A stretch of DNA of 64,000 nt from an uncultured Christensenella sp. (GCA_910583545.1 CAJTXM010000003.1:79306-143305); one strand, 5' to 3'. Positions 51,594 through 60,040 are shown, numbered from the stretch's first letter. The notes: generated by a model not told the origin, from the sequence alone. Numbers and translations are program-made.

Positions 51594-51693
51594 TTTGACT
51601 TTCTCCCTATGTAAGAATTTAATACGCAAATAAATTTTACCACACATAGGGGGCAAAGTCAACTTTCAATAAATATTAAGAGGGGAAAAGGTT

Positions 51694-51849
51694 ATGAACG
51701 CATTAGAAATTGTGGCTACGGTAGTATTAAGCATAATCGGCTTATGTACGGTTTTGCTGTGGGGCAAAGTAACATTGCTTATTGATAAAATTTCCAAACG
51801 ATACGACAGCCCCGAACAGACGCCAGACAGCAAAGAGGAGCAAAAATGA
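51694..51849 (+). CDS. 51-residue single-pass membrane protein, candidate major coat
   Basis: ATG 51694 with AGAGGGG and AAAAGG upstream. MNALEIVATVVLSIIGLCTV begins a single membrane helix (about 5-30), followed by a basic patch KISKRYDS and an acidic tail. Size and single helix fit inovirus coat proteins, though the acidic N-terminus usual for coats is missing. ATGA overlap with the next gene indicates tight coupling. Confidence 0.5.
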   Translation: MNALEIVATVVLSIIGLCTVLLWGKVTLLIDKISKRYDSPEQTPDSKEEQK

Positions 51850-52088
51850 AAAACGAAGAACTTATTGAACCGCTTGAACGGTTGGAGCAATTCATATCGG
51901 AATTGCAGGTCTTAGGCGAAATATCGGAAAAGATACTGGGCGCGGAATTAAGCGAATATTCGCCCGTAGAAGAAGTGCATACGGTGACGGTGGAAGCTAT
52001 TAAAATTTTAAGCTCAACAATTTCAAGCTTATCGGGTGAAATATTGCAGGAGTTAAAAGACGGTCAACGACCGGAGCGAACGTTCTGA
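51846..52088 (+). CDS. Small acidic helical protein of element 1
   Basis: 80 residues, strongly acidic and helical (KNEELIEPLERLEQFISELQ). No membrane segment. Overlaps the preceding gene by ATGA. Its last codons lie inside the first copy of the element's intergenic repeat. Not recognised; a role in DNA binding in place of a pV-type protein cannot be judged. Confidence 0.55.
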   Translation: MKNEELIEPLERLEQFISELQVLGEISEKILGAELSEYSPVEEVHTVTVEAIKILSSTISSLSGEILQELKDGQRPERTF

Positions 52089-52110
52089 GCGTACCAGCGC
52101 GGTCAAAAGG
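52062..52110 (+). repeat. Gene-start module repeat, copy A
   Basis: Contains GGTCAACGACCGGAGCGAAC, GTTCTGAGC and CAGCGCGGTCAAAA, closely matching 56943-57003 and parts of 58464-58563. Confidence 0.65.
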
Positions 52111-52187
52111 ATATCAGACGGGGCAAACCGTTGATATAAAAAATTCATATAAGGGGGCGGCAAAGCTCCCGAAGGAGTAAAAGGAAA

Positions 52188-53381
52188 ATGTCAAAGAAAC
52201 ATTACACCCCCTCGCGCAACGGCGGTTCGGGCGCAAAGATAACGGCAATTATCGCGTTATTTCTTGCGCTTATCGTCGGCGCATACGTCGTCCTGTCGTT
52301 GGTGTTCAAGAGCTGGAACCCTGTTCGCTGGACGGAAACAAGGCAAGAGCAAACGGACAACAACGGCAACGGCGAGGACAAAGACCCGTCGGACGACAAG
52401 CTCGTCAACTCTGGCGAGAATAAGGGAATATACCTCAAAGCGAGCCGTATCGCCTCGGAGCAGTACGAGGACTACGGAATAGACGCACAGGCAAATTCTG
52501 CGTACAGCTTCACGGCAACGGTCAACGACGACGCAGTAGACAAGAGCGTTATCGGAAGCGTTCTTTGGCGAGACGGTTCGAGCGCTTGGGCAACGGGCAA
52601 GAATATAAACGACTACGTAACGCTCAATCAGACGGTAGAATACGGGCTTGATTTCACGCTCATAGTAAAGCAAGCGTTCAGCGAACCCGTAATGGTAAAA
52701 GTTGCTTCGTGTATGGACAGTAGCATTTACGGCACAGCGCAAGTAGACCACTTGAAAGAGCTTAAATCGTTTACGGCAACGCTTAACCCCTCTTACGGCA
52801 ACGACATCGGACGAATAAACGTCGGCGACAAAATGAACACCGTTCAGATAACTCCGAAGTTCGGCGAAGGCACGGTCGAGGGGACTTTCTCAAATTATAA
52901 GACCACCTTCACCACTAACGCCTATTTCAGAACCGAGCTAAAATCGAAGTTAGATAATTTCACTTCGAGTATGGGCGGGGTTTATAATCCCGTACAAAAA
53001 TTTTATACCACTGGCAAAGACTTCAAAATTAACTTTCAAGGTAACGGTGGCAGCGGCATTGTCCAAGGCGGACTTGTAGTCGGCGGAGGTCCGTCACCTA
53101 ATGCGGTAGTTAATAACTTCATAGTCCAGCGCGGGGCGACAAACGCAGCAGGTTCAGAAACAACAACAGCGGGCGTAACGAGGATAGAATACGAAATAAC
53201 GTACAGCTACGGCGACGAGTACAGCGTAGTCAAGACCTGCCACCACGAGCACCCCGACGACCATTTCAAAGATGAGCCTACAAGACTGTACGCGGCGTTC
53301 AGAAAAGATTGTCTGTCACTTATCAGCACAATAACCGATATTAACGTCGCGCCCGATAATATCGTCGTATTACCTAATTGA
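52188..53381 (+). CDS. Membrane-anchored surface protein of element 1
   Basis: 397 residues: short basic N-terminus, membrane helix (about 18-42: ITAIIALFLALIVGAYVVLS), polar linker (TDNNGNGEDKDPSDDK), then about 320 residues of extracytoplasmic beta-rich sequence with a glycine-rich stretch near residue 300 (GNGGSGIVQGGLVVGGGPSP). This suits a type II-anchored virion or adsorption protein, comparable in place to inovirus minor coat genes. RBS AAGGAG-like. No homologue named. Confidence 0.6.
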   Translation: MSKKHYTPSRNGGSGAKITAIIALFLALIVGAYVVLSLVFKSWNPVRWTETRQEQTDNNGNGEDKDPSDDKLVNSGENKGIYLKASRIASEQYEDYGIDAQANSAYSFTATVNDDAVDKSVIGSVLWRDGSSAWATGKNINDYVTLNQTVEYGLDFTLIVKQAFSEPVMVKVASCMDSSIYGTAQVDHLKELKSFTATLNPSYGNDIGRINVGDKMNTVQITPKFGEGTVEGTFSNYKTTFTTNAYFRTELKSKLDNFTSSMGGVYNPVQKFYTTGKDFKINFQGNGGSGIVQGGLVVGGGPSPNAVVNNFIVQRGATNAAGSETTTAGVTRIEYEITYSYGDEYSVVKTCHHEHPDDHFKDEPTRLYAAFRKDCLSLISTITDINVAPDNIVVLPN

Positions 53382-53391
53382 CGGAGCGGAA

Positions 53392-54906
53392 ATGAAATCA
53401 GCCAACAGAGCGGCGCACGCAATCTTAATGTTTGCGATAGCGTTAATCTTCATTTTTTTCCAAACGGGCGGCGGTGCGGTTTACCGTACCGCCGTTTCCG
53501 CCCGCGCGGAAAGTGAAGTATCGAGCGTAATAAAAGACCTCACCGCCGACAAGAACTTCAACTTTGCAGACTATCCCGAAGAACTTTATAACTTTTCGAT
53601 AGAGGTCATACAGGTAGCCGAGAGCGAGGGCGGCGAGCTGTTAATTTATACATATCAGCCTTGCCAAAGCGCGATAAAGCTTATATGCAGGGAAGTCAAT
53701 ATGTCGTTTTCGGATAAGCTCGGCGGTGAAGTAACTATTGCCGAGAGCGCAGACAAACCGAGGCTATACAAATTAAAGCAGGTCAGCACTTGGGGTGTGT
53801 TCTCGAAGTACCTTGTTGAGGGTGTAACGGTTTCCTCGGATAACGAGCGGTTTTATAATATAACTTCGCTATACCGCGATTACGACAAGCTTGTCGACGA
53901 CGGCTCGCTCAAAGACGAGCACGGCATAGCCGTAAACGTTGGGCAGTGCTGGAAAGCCGAGACGGTCGGCGGCGCGGTGCAGTACGCAGTTAAGAAAGTA
54001 GATACTATCACTATAACGGATTGTCTGTACGGAACTATAAGAGTTCCCGAGGGGTTTAACTTCGCTTTCTCGTACTCTTGCGATATGCACGTTATAGCGT
54101 TCGACACTGATATTAAAATGGATGACCTGCTCGAAGCGGACGTTGCGTTTAAGTACAGCTATATAGAAAAAGGCATATACGGACAGGACACGGGCTACAA
54201 ATGGCACGACAAAACGGTAACGGTCAATTATAAGGAAAAAGGCACTTCCGAGGATCACATTTTCGGCAAGGGCAAAAAGACTTGGGACAGAATACAAAAG
54301 GGCGCTGATTTTGTAATGACGCTTGGGGAAGCAAAAATAGAGATGTCGGACGAAATGGAGAACGACCTCTGGAATAAACAGTGGGTTCTTGCGTTCTGGG
54401 ATACTGCATACGAGGATATAACGGGCGGAGTATTCGGTTGGCTGAACTACGTCGGCGCAGTTTTCGGCGGAACGATTTACAGGTCAACGATAGTAAAAGA
54501 CGCTACGGTTATCCGCTTAGAGTTTTTAAAGGACGGCAAGCATTACAACCTCGGCGCGGTATCCAACAAGAGCGACGAATACGACGTTATAGGCGGCGGC
54601 GACGAAACATTCGGCGACGCAGTTAAAGACGGCATAAACGATTTTTTCAATAACCTTTGGAACAAGTTCAAAAACTTTTTCACCTCTATGCCTTGGTGGG
54701 CGTGGTTGCTTATAGCTCTTGTGCCTTTAAGTATCTGTTTAACGGTATTGTCTATTATCTTTCCGCCTGTCTGGGCGGTAGTTAAGACGGTACTTAAAAC
54801 CGTTTTAAAGTTATTTGTCGGCATATTCAAGGCTCTTTGGTGGCTTTTATGTCTGCCGTTCAGAGGCATAGCCGCTTTGTTTAACCGCAAAGGCAAAAAG
54901 GAATGA
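53392..54906 (+). CDS. Putative adsorption (pIII-like) protein with C-terminal membrane anchor
   Basis: 504 residues: signal peptide (to about residue 38, ending SARAES), a long extracytoplasmic part, then aromatic/hydrophobic helices near the end (WWAWLLIALVPLSICLTVLS and following) and a basic terminal tail NRKGKKE. Signal peptide plus C-terminal anchor is the topology of inovirus pIII. Lies 10 bp after the other surface protein and 3 bp before the next gene. Sequence similarity to known pIII is not visible. Confidence 0.55.
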   Translation: MKSANRAAHAILMFAIALIFIFFQTGGGAVYRTAVSARAESEVSSVIKDLTADKNFNFADYPEELYNFSIEVIQVAESEGGELLIYTYQPCQSAIKLICREVNMSFSDKLGGEVTIAESADKPRLYKLKQVSTWGVFSKYLVEGVTVSSDNERFYNITSLYRDYDKLVDDGSLKDEHGIAVNVGQCWKAETVGGAVQYAVKKVDTITITDCLYGTIRVPEGFNFAFSYSCDMHVIAFDTDIKMDDLLEADVAFKYSYIEKGIYGQDTGYKWHDKTVTVNYKEKGTSEDHIFGKGKKTWDRIQKGADFVMTLGEAKIEMSDEMENDLWNKQWVLAFWDTAYEDITGGVFGWLNYVGAVFGGTIYRSTIVKDATVIRLEFLKDGKHYNLGAVSNKSDEYDVIGGGDETFGDAVKDGINDFFNNLWNKFKNFFTSMPWWAWLLIALVPLSICLTVLSIIFPPVWAVVKTVLKTVLKLFVGIFKALWWLLCLPFRGIAALFNRKGKKE

Positions 54907-54909
54907 TAA

Positions 54910-55185
54910 ATGAACGCATACGAAGTTTTAAAGTTACTGCACCCGATAAAAACCATACCGAAAACCGATGTAAATATACAAAAGCTTGTAATGGAAAGAT
55001 ATCCGAAACAATATATACAGCTTTTTCTATTTACTTTTGATTGGGACGATTTGGACGGAGTGCTCGATTTTCTATACGGCGAACACAAGTTGGGAATTTT
55101 ATGTCAAAGCTTTGGTGTCCCGAAATCTGACGTAACCGAAATTATCGACCTTATCGAAAGTAATTCGGAAATTAAGAAATTATAA
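54910..55185 (+). CDS. Small cytoplasmic protein upstream of zot
   Basis: 91 residues, helical (MNAYEVLKLLHPIKTIPKTD, GVLDFLYGEHKLGILCQSFG). No membrane part. Sits where pVI or other minor virion genes lie in inoviruses but does not look like them. Unrecognised. Confidence 0.5.
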   Translation: MNAYEVLKLLHPIKTIPKTDVNIQKLVMERYPKQYIQLFLFTFDWDDLDGVLDFLYGEHKLGILCQSFGVPKSDVTEIIDLIESNSEIKKL

Positions 55186-55253
55186 CAATAATCACAGGCA
55201 AGTCGGGAGTCGTGAAAAATAATAGAAAACGAAAAACAAGGAGCTAAAAAACT

Positions 55254-56009
55254 ACGTCAAACTTAATATTAAATCCCGAAAGCGAGATAGTAATTTTTTT
55301 CGGAGCAAAGGGCAAAGGTAAATCGTCTCTTATGGGTCACTTTGCCGACGATTACCTTAAAACGCAAGGGGTTCAACGTCAAGAACTATCTGAGCAACTT
55401 ATACGCGAAGAAAACGCTCTTCGGGAAACGCCTTTGTCTTTTCCCGACGCTCCGCCTATGTATGCTAATACAGGCTATAATCTTACTGACAGTAACGGTA
55501 AACCCTTTAAGCCTATTCCAATTAAGGGAAAGGAAATAGGCATAACTAACGATAAAGAAAATTATAAGTCCTTATTTCCCGCCCCTCTGATAGTTTTGGA
55601 CGAAGCTCATCGAGAATTTAGCTCCAAAGGCGAGAACTTATCAGACGGACAGCTTGAATTTTTTATGGAGTGTCGCCATTATAGAATTATTATGCTATTA
55701 GCCGCACCGCGCGCAGTTCTGATAAATAAAGATATACGCGCGTCGGGTTCGCGCTTTATAGAGCCACGCGAAGTCGTAAATCAGTTTGACGATTTTAAAC
55801 GGCTATATAAAACTACTTGGTATTGCCGCGAATTTTTAGATACAAGCGCAATCGAAGAATATATTTCAACGAACGGTAAAAGCGACGGTTATATCGAAAC
55901 AATGTATATACATAACGGCAACGTGTACGAACTCTATGACAGTTACGCGTTCAAACGTCGCTTTTATCCAAAGGAAGGTAAATACTTTGAAACGTATAAT
56001 AAACATTAA
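55254..56009 (+). CDS. Zot/pI-type assembly ATPase without a standard start codon
   Basis: The frame opens at 55248 and carries the P-loop FFGAKGKGKSS (Lys23 if ACG 55254 is codon 1) and Walker B LIVLDEAHREF. This is the Zonular-occludens-toxin-like/pI ATPase that drives inovirus extrusion through the membrane. AAGGAG at 55238-55243 is ideally placed for ACG 55254; no ATG, GTG or TTG is in frame between the preceding stop and the P-loop. The first ATG (55332) lies after the P-loop and would give an inactive protein. So either ACG is used or the start was lost by a single base change. 251 residues from ACG. No C-terminal membrane helix is evident, shorter than many pI proteins. Confidence 0.65.
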   Translation, partial: TSNLILNPESEIVIFFGAKGKGKSSLMGHFADDYLKTQGVQRQELSEQLIREENALRETPLSFPDAPPMYANTGYNLTDSNGKPFKPIPIKGKEIGITNDKENYKSLFPAPLIVLDEAHREFSSKGENLSDGQLEFFMECRHYRIIMLLAAPRAVLINKDIRASGSRFIEPREVVNQFDDFKRLYKTTWYCREFLDTSAIEEYISTNGKSDGYIETMYIHNGNVYELYDSYAFKRRFYPKEGKYFETYNKH

Positions 56010-56673
56010 CGTATCAAAAGACACATCGGAAGAAGTGATTACGGCGCTTTCCTCGGCTTTAAAGATGGGAAAAGAAAAGTCCTCTTTAAAGGTATCTGAA
56101 CTATATATTTTAAACGAAGATATAGAGAAGCTACACGAACGTTACGAGCAATTATTTAAACAAGTTAAAACCTCTCTTAATCTTTCCGTAACGCAAATAG
56201 AAAAAGAGTGCGAAATATTAAGTTTAAAATACGACTTTGAAATTAAAGAGCTTTCTAAGTTGCGTAAAGTTGACTACGACAAGGAGCAAGCGAAAATCAA
56301 AGCACGAGAAGCCGAGCAAAGACCTTGGCGCAGGTGCTGGCTATGGCGGTTGCTGTTCAGCCCTCTGACAAACCGTGCGCAGGATATAATCGAAGAGCGC
56401 GCAGAGGTGGAAGCCGATATTATTCATACGGCGGAAGAGAGGGCAATAGAGGAAGAGCGAAAGAAGCTATCTAAACGCGATTTAACACTTGAAATGCGCG
56501 AAAAGCTGAACGAGGCAATTAAAATAGCGGATAACGCACCCGTGCAGGAAGCTTTCGAAGAACCGAAAACTGAACCCGTGCAGGAACCGTCGCAGATACA
56601 GTTGAACTTGTCTGACTTGCCGAGACCGAGACCGCCGAGGAGTTGCAGGAGACCGCCAACGCCCAAACAATGA
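55987..56673 (+). CDS. Coiled-coil protein following zot
   Basis: 228 residues from TTG 55987 (AAGGAAGG 7 nt before it), overlapping zot by 23 bases; the frame extends back to ATG 55936 without a ribosome site. Long charged helices (about 60-130 and 150-185), a Trp/Arg patch RPWRRCWLWRLLF that may touch the membrane, and a proline/arginine-rich end (LPRPRPPRSCRRPPTPKQ). It may complete the function of the short Zot, for example as its second half. Unrecognised. Confidence 0.5.
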   Translation: MKRIININVSKDTSEEVITALSSALKMGKEKSSLKVSELYILNEDIEKLHERYEQLFKQVKTSLNLSVTQIEKECEILSLKYDFEIKELSKLRKVDYDKEQAKIKAREAEQRPWRRCWLWRLLFSPLTNRAQDIIEERAEVEADIIHTAEERAIEEERKKLSKRDLTLEMREKLNEAIKIADNAPVQEAFEEPKTEPVQEPSQIQLNLSDLPRPRPPRSCRRPPTPKQ

Positions 56674-56729
56674 GCCGAGCACGACGGCGACAACCCTTTT
56701 TAATAGAAAAAAAAGAAAATAAACATACA

Positions 56730-56807
56730 GGCGCGCCCGAATACGGCTCGCCGCGGGCGCGCCGTGGTGTTTTTAATAATTCGGGGGTGTCGGGGGGTAT
56801 CCCCCCG
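56730..56807 (+). other. GC-rich hairpin pair in the 330-bp gap after the virion genes
   Basis: Hairpin 1: GGCGCGCCC (56730-56738)/GGGCGCGCC (56755-56763), followed by GTGGTGTTTTT. Hairpin 2: CGGGGGG-TAT-CCCCCCG (56791-56807). Hairpin 1 may end the virion operon. Strong hairpins in the main intergenic region of filamentous phages serve as packaging signal and origin, so hairpin 2 is a candidate. The gap 56674-57003 holds no gene. Confidence 0.5.
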
Positions 56808-56942
56808 CCCAAATAAAGACGCGGTGCGCAAAAATGACGACCGCGAGCGATTGAGAGCGAAAAACAACTAAAAAACGACCGAACGGTCGCCTGAAAATAC
56901 AGCCGCGCCGCGTGGATGCGCGACAACGTAGTCAATAAGCGC

Positions 56943-57003
56943 GGTCAAAAACCGGAGCGAACGTTCTGAGCCGTCAAGCGCGGTTAAAATTCGAGGTGAA
57001 TTA
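56943..57003 (+). repeat. Gene-start module repeat, copy B
   Basis: Best full copy. Begins GGTCAAAAACCGGAGCGAAC, then GTTCTGAGCCGTCAAGCGCG, then TTCGAGGTGAATTA, whose CGAGGTG is the ribosome site of the methyltransferase ATG at 57004. Confidence 0.7.
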
Positions 57004-57786
57004 ATGAATGCAATTTTAAAATATCCAGGCGGTAAATGGCGTATTGCAGATTGGATAATATCGCAATTTCCTAAACACAAAGTTTACTGCGAACCGTTTT
57101 TCGGCAGTGGCGGAGTTTTCTTCAATAAAGCTCCTTCAGCTATTGAAACAATAAACGATATTGACGGAAATGTAGTCAATCTTTTTAAAGTCTGCCGGGA
57201 ACGGCCGGCCGAGCTTGCGTCCGTACTTTCACTTACGCCTTGGGCGCGTGACGAGTTTAAAAATTGTTATGATATGTCTGACGGCGACGAACTGGAACGT
57301 GCCAGGCGTACCGTCGTAAGATTTCACCAAAGCTACGGTACAAGCAATTCAAGTCTATCCAGCTGGCGCAATGTTCAGACGGCAGGCGGTCCGAAAGTTA
57401 CGTCGCAATGGCGTGACTTGCCCGAAATCGTTTTTAACGTCTGTGAACGTTTGAAGGACGCACAAATAGAAAACATTGACGCCTTTACTCTTATAGAGCG
57501 TTACAATAACTATGAAACGTTATTATATGTTGACCCGCCATATTTGCAAAGTATACGGAAACGAAATATTTATAAATACGAGCTGAAAGACAGCCGGCAT
57601 ATTGAACTTTTAAAGCTACTGAAAGCAAGCAAATCAATGATATGTTTATCTGCTTATGATAATCCGCTTTATAACGATATGCTTGAAGGCTGGTATTCGG
57701 TAGAGAAACAAACGCAGGCGCAGGGCGGTCGTATGCGAACAGAGAAACTGTATATGAATTATGCTCCGTGCTTATTCAATTTTTGA
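57004..57786 (+). CDS. D12-class DNA adenine methyltransferase
   Basis: 260 residues. AdoMet-binding KYPGGKWRIADWI and CEPFFGSGGVFF, catalytic DPPY in LLYVDPPYLQS, and the terminal NYAPCLFNF. Dam-like alpha-class N6-adenine methyltransferase, often carried by phages to protect their DNA from host restriction. No restriction gene is present, so it is an orphan. Its ribosome site belongs to repeat copy B. Confidence 0.92.
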   Translation: MNAILKYPGGKWRIADWIISQFPKHKVYCEPFFGSGGVFFNKAPSAIETINDIDGNVVNLFKVCRERPAELASVLSLTPWARDEFKNCYDMSDGDELERARRTVVRFHQSYGTSNSSLSSWRNVQTAGGPKVTSQWRDLPEIVFNVCERLKDAQIENIDAFTLIERYNNYETLLYVDPPYLQSIRKRNIYKYELKDSRHIELLKLLKASKSMICLSAYDNPLYNDMLEGWYSVEKQTQAQGGRMRTEKLYMNYAPCLFNF

Positions 57787-57816
57787 GACGGTACATTGTA
57801 AAACTGAGGTTTAAAA

Positions 57817-58452
57817 ATGAAAATACTTATTGCCTGCGAAGAAAGTCAAAGAGTATGTAAAGCGTTCCGCGACAAAGGACACGAGGCTTACAGCTGCGAT
57901 ATTGAGTTCTGCTCGGGCGGTGCGCCGCAGTGGCATATCTGGGACGATGTAACGCCGATATTGAACGGCGGAGAGTTCCTCACCTGCGACGGAGTACGGC
58001 ACACCGTGCCGCGCTGGGATATGATTATCGCCTTTCCGCCCTGCACTTATCTTTCTAAGGCAGGAAGCTGTAACCTTATCCGAAACGGTGAGATAAAAGA
58101 AGAGCGTCTAAAACTTGGACGGCAAGCCGCAGAGTTTTTCTATAAGATTTATAATGCGGACTGTCCGAGGATATGTATAGAGAACCCCGTACCTATGAAA
58201 TTATTCGGACTTCCCGAACCGACGCAGGTCGTAGAGCCGTATATGTTCGGCGTGCCTGTAAGCAAGACAACTTACCTTTGGCTTAAAGGTTTACGGCGCG
58301 TCTGCCCGACAAACGTCATAGAACCGAAATACACTTTCAATAATTATCCGCTTTTCAAGAACTCGTTCGGCAAGTACCGACAGAAGAACCGAAGCAAGAC
58401 TTTTGAAGAGTTCGCTTCGGCTATGGCGTTGAGCTGGGGCGAATTAACGTAG
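57817..58452 (+). CDS. Phage-type DNA cytosine methyltransferase-like protein
   Basis: 211 residues. LIACEESQRVCKAFRDKGHE is an AdoMet-binding start, MIIAFPPCTYLSKAGS has the Pro-Cys of C5-cytosine methyltransferases, and RICIENPVPMKLFG the ENP motif. Shorter than full C5 methyltransferases and lacking a clear target-recognition domain, as in a group of phage enzymes. The specificity is unknown. Lies with the adenine methyltransferase between repeat copies B and C. Confidence 0.75.
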   Translation: MKILIACEESQRVCKAFRDKGHEAYSCDIEFCSGGAPQWHIWDDVTPILNGGEFLTCDGVRHTVPRWDMIIAFPPCTYLSKAGSCNLIRNGEIKEERLKLGRQAAEFFYKIYNADCPRICIENPVPMKLFGLPEPTQVVEPYMFGVPVSKTTYLWLKGLRRVCPTNVIEPKYTFNNYPLFKNSFGKYRQKNRSKTFEEFASAMALSWGELT

Positions 58453-58463
58453 TCAAAGTCCCT

Positions 58464-58563
58464 GGTCAAAAACCGGAGCGAAGCGGCGCCGTCCAAATTC
58501 GAGGTCAAACAACGTCGTCAAGTTTCTGAGCCGTCGAGCGCTGTTAAATATCGAGGTCAACGT
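58464..58563 (+). repeat. Gene-start module repeat, compound copy C
   Basis: Two partial copies in a row. C1 (58464-58508) has GGTCAAAAACCGGAGCGAAG and AAATTCGAGGTCAA. C2 (about 58511-58563) has TTTCTGAGCCGTCGAGCGC and ATATCGAGGTCAACGT, providing the ribosome site of the gene at 58564. Together they suggest a junction made by recombination. Confidence 0.65.
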
Positions 58564-58788
58564 ATGAGAATTAATATAAACTACACCTGCGACGACTGCC
58601 ACGTTAAGGCAGTGTTCAAGAGTTACAAGAAAGCCCGTGCGGACGGCTGGGCGGTTTCAGGCGATTATAAGAACTGTTACTGCCCCGAGTGTGCACCGCC
58701 TCACCGCCTCGGCGGAGCGAACGGAAAGTCCACCGCGCCCAGACGTTGGCTTCCCGAGGGATACGAGCAACTTAAATTAGACGTTTAA
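58564..58788 (+). CDS. Small zinc-ribbon-like protein
   Basis: 74 residues with two CxxC pairs, CDDC (about 9-12) and CPEC (about 41-44), about 28 residues apart, fitting a four-cysteine zinc site. A basic linker (FKSYKKARADGWAV) lies between. Starts within repeat module C. Probably nucleic-acid binding; no family named. Confidence 0.65.
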   Translation: MRININYTCDDCHVKAVFKSYKKARADGWAVSGDYKNCYCPECAPPHRLGGANGKSTAPRRWLPEGYEQLKLDV

Positions 58789-58796
58789 AGGAATAT

Positions 58797-59762
58797 ATGC
58801 AGGACGAAGTTAAAGAATGGAAACAACTGAATAATATACCCGAAACGTCTTTATACTTAGAGTTTCCGCTTGACTTTACAGGCAAGAAAAAGGACGGCAG
58901 AGCTACTGCATTTGCGGGGCTCAATATGAGCGAGCCGTTCATTTTGTGCTATATCCATACAATGAATTTAATCAACGGCAAACCTGCAAAGATTACATAC
59001 GACAAGCTTGTCGAGGCTCTCGGAATGTCTAAGGAGACCGTATGCACCGATATGAATCACCTTTTAGATTTAGGTATAATAGAGCGCGTTAAACAGTGCA
59101 GATATAAGATAAAAGCAAAGTATGATAAAAAGAACTTTTTAAAAATAGATACGTACCTTTTAAAACGTCAATGGGAAAAGGACGGAAAACGCAAACGCCT
59201 TGCGCGCTCGCGTATCTTGGCAATAGCTTTATTAAAGCGTAGTTTGACGAACCCGAAAACAGACGGCGTATTTATAAGCTCGCAAGCCCGTATAGGCTCG
59301 GCTCTGAACTTGCCGAAGTCCACCGCAGGCGATACCGTCCGCGAGCTTAAAGCGTTCGACGTGCTGGACTATGAAAAAATAAACGGCAATGACGAACGTC
59401 GGCGCGGTTGTTCACTGTTCACCCTGAATCCGCAGATTAAAGAGGTTAAGAACCCGAACACATTGCAAGAGCTTAAAGCATTATTTAATTACGAGCCGAC
59501 CGCAGACGAACTGCATAAACGGTTTATGCTCGATACGGAATACTCCGAACTGATAGAACGGATAAACGCGAACTACGAAGCGCAGGTCAAGGAAATCAAG
59601 AGAAGCTGCGGCGAAGATACCGAAACACTTGTAAAGCTCGAAGCCGAAAAGGTTAAGCTCGGCGACGAACTCGAACATTATTTTAAAATACATAAAGTAA
59701 ATCGGCAAATATTCCCTCTCGGGTTCTTCCGAACGGATAATACCGAGAATACGGCAATTTGA
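58797..59762 (+). CDS. Winged-helix protein, putative replication initiator
   Basis: 321 residues. A helix-turn-helix region at about 60-110 (ITYDKLVEALGMSKETVCTD, HLLDLGIIERVK) and a second one at about 155-200 (ISSQARIGSALNLPKSTAGD) resemble the two winged-helix domains of plasmid RepA/DnaD-like initiators. A charged coiled coil follows (about 240-300). Not an HUH-type rolling-circle Rep, as no HUH motif is seen. Iteron-like repeats start 160 bp after its stop, supporting replication. A transcription factor is the alternative. Confidence 0.5.
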   Translation: MQDEVKEWKQLNNIPETSLYLEFPLDFTGKKKDGRATAFAGLNMSEPFILCYIHTMNLINGKPAKITYDKLVEALGMSKETVCTDMNHLLDLGIIERVKQCRYKIKAKYDKKNFLKIDTYLLKRQWEKDGKRKRLARSRILAIALLKRSLTNPKTDGVFISSQARIGSALNLPKSTAGDTVRELKAFDVLDYEKINGNDERRRGCSLFTLNPQIKEVKNPNTLQELKALFNYEPTADELHKRFMLDTEYSELIERINANYEAQVKEIKRSCGEDTETLVKLEAEKVKLGDELEHYFKIHKVNRQIFPLGFFRTDNTENTAI

Positions 59763-59920
59763 CAGCGTAGGCAGTGCCTGCGCTTATAGACGTTGAATAA
59801 AACAGTAAAATCAAGCCTTAATCGCACGCGGACGGCGCGACAATGGGCAAAAACAGTATATGAAAGCGTGATTTTCTTCTGAAATATCGGGCTTTTTATT
59901 TTTTGCCGTAAAAAGTAATT

Positions 59921-60002
59921 GAAAACCGTACTATTTCAAAAAATAAAAGTTCGGTTTTCAATTATAAAAAGTACGGTTTACGATATTAAAAAGTACGGTT
60001 TC
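59921..60002 (+). repeat. Iteron-like repeats, candidate replication origin of element 1
   Basis: Four copies of an AAAAGTACGGTTTTC-like sequence: inverted at 59921-59931, direct at 59945-59959 (one change), 59966-59980 and 59988-60002, the last two 22 bp apart. Directly after the putative initiator gene and in an A/T-rich stretch. Confidence 0.6.
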
Positions 60003-60040
60003 TGTTTGGTTACTATATATTTGTACATTATTCCGTTTAC

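Noticed and set aside
55254..56009. Zot as an enterotoxin
   Set aside because: In this setting the Zot domain is the inovirus assembly ATPase; the toxin name comes from one Vibrio protein and nothing here supports toxicity.
57004..58452. Complete restriction-modification system
   Set aside because: Two methyltransferases but no endonuclease or specificity gene nearby; orphan phage-type methylases fit better.
59921..60002. CRISPR array
   Set aside because: Repeats are about 15 bp, include an inverted copy and are spaced irregularly; no cas genes are in the window.
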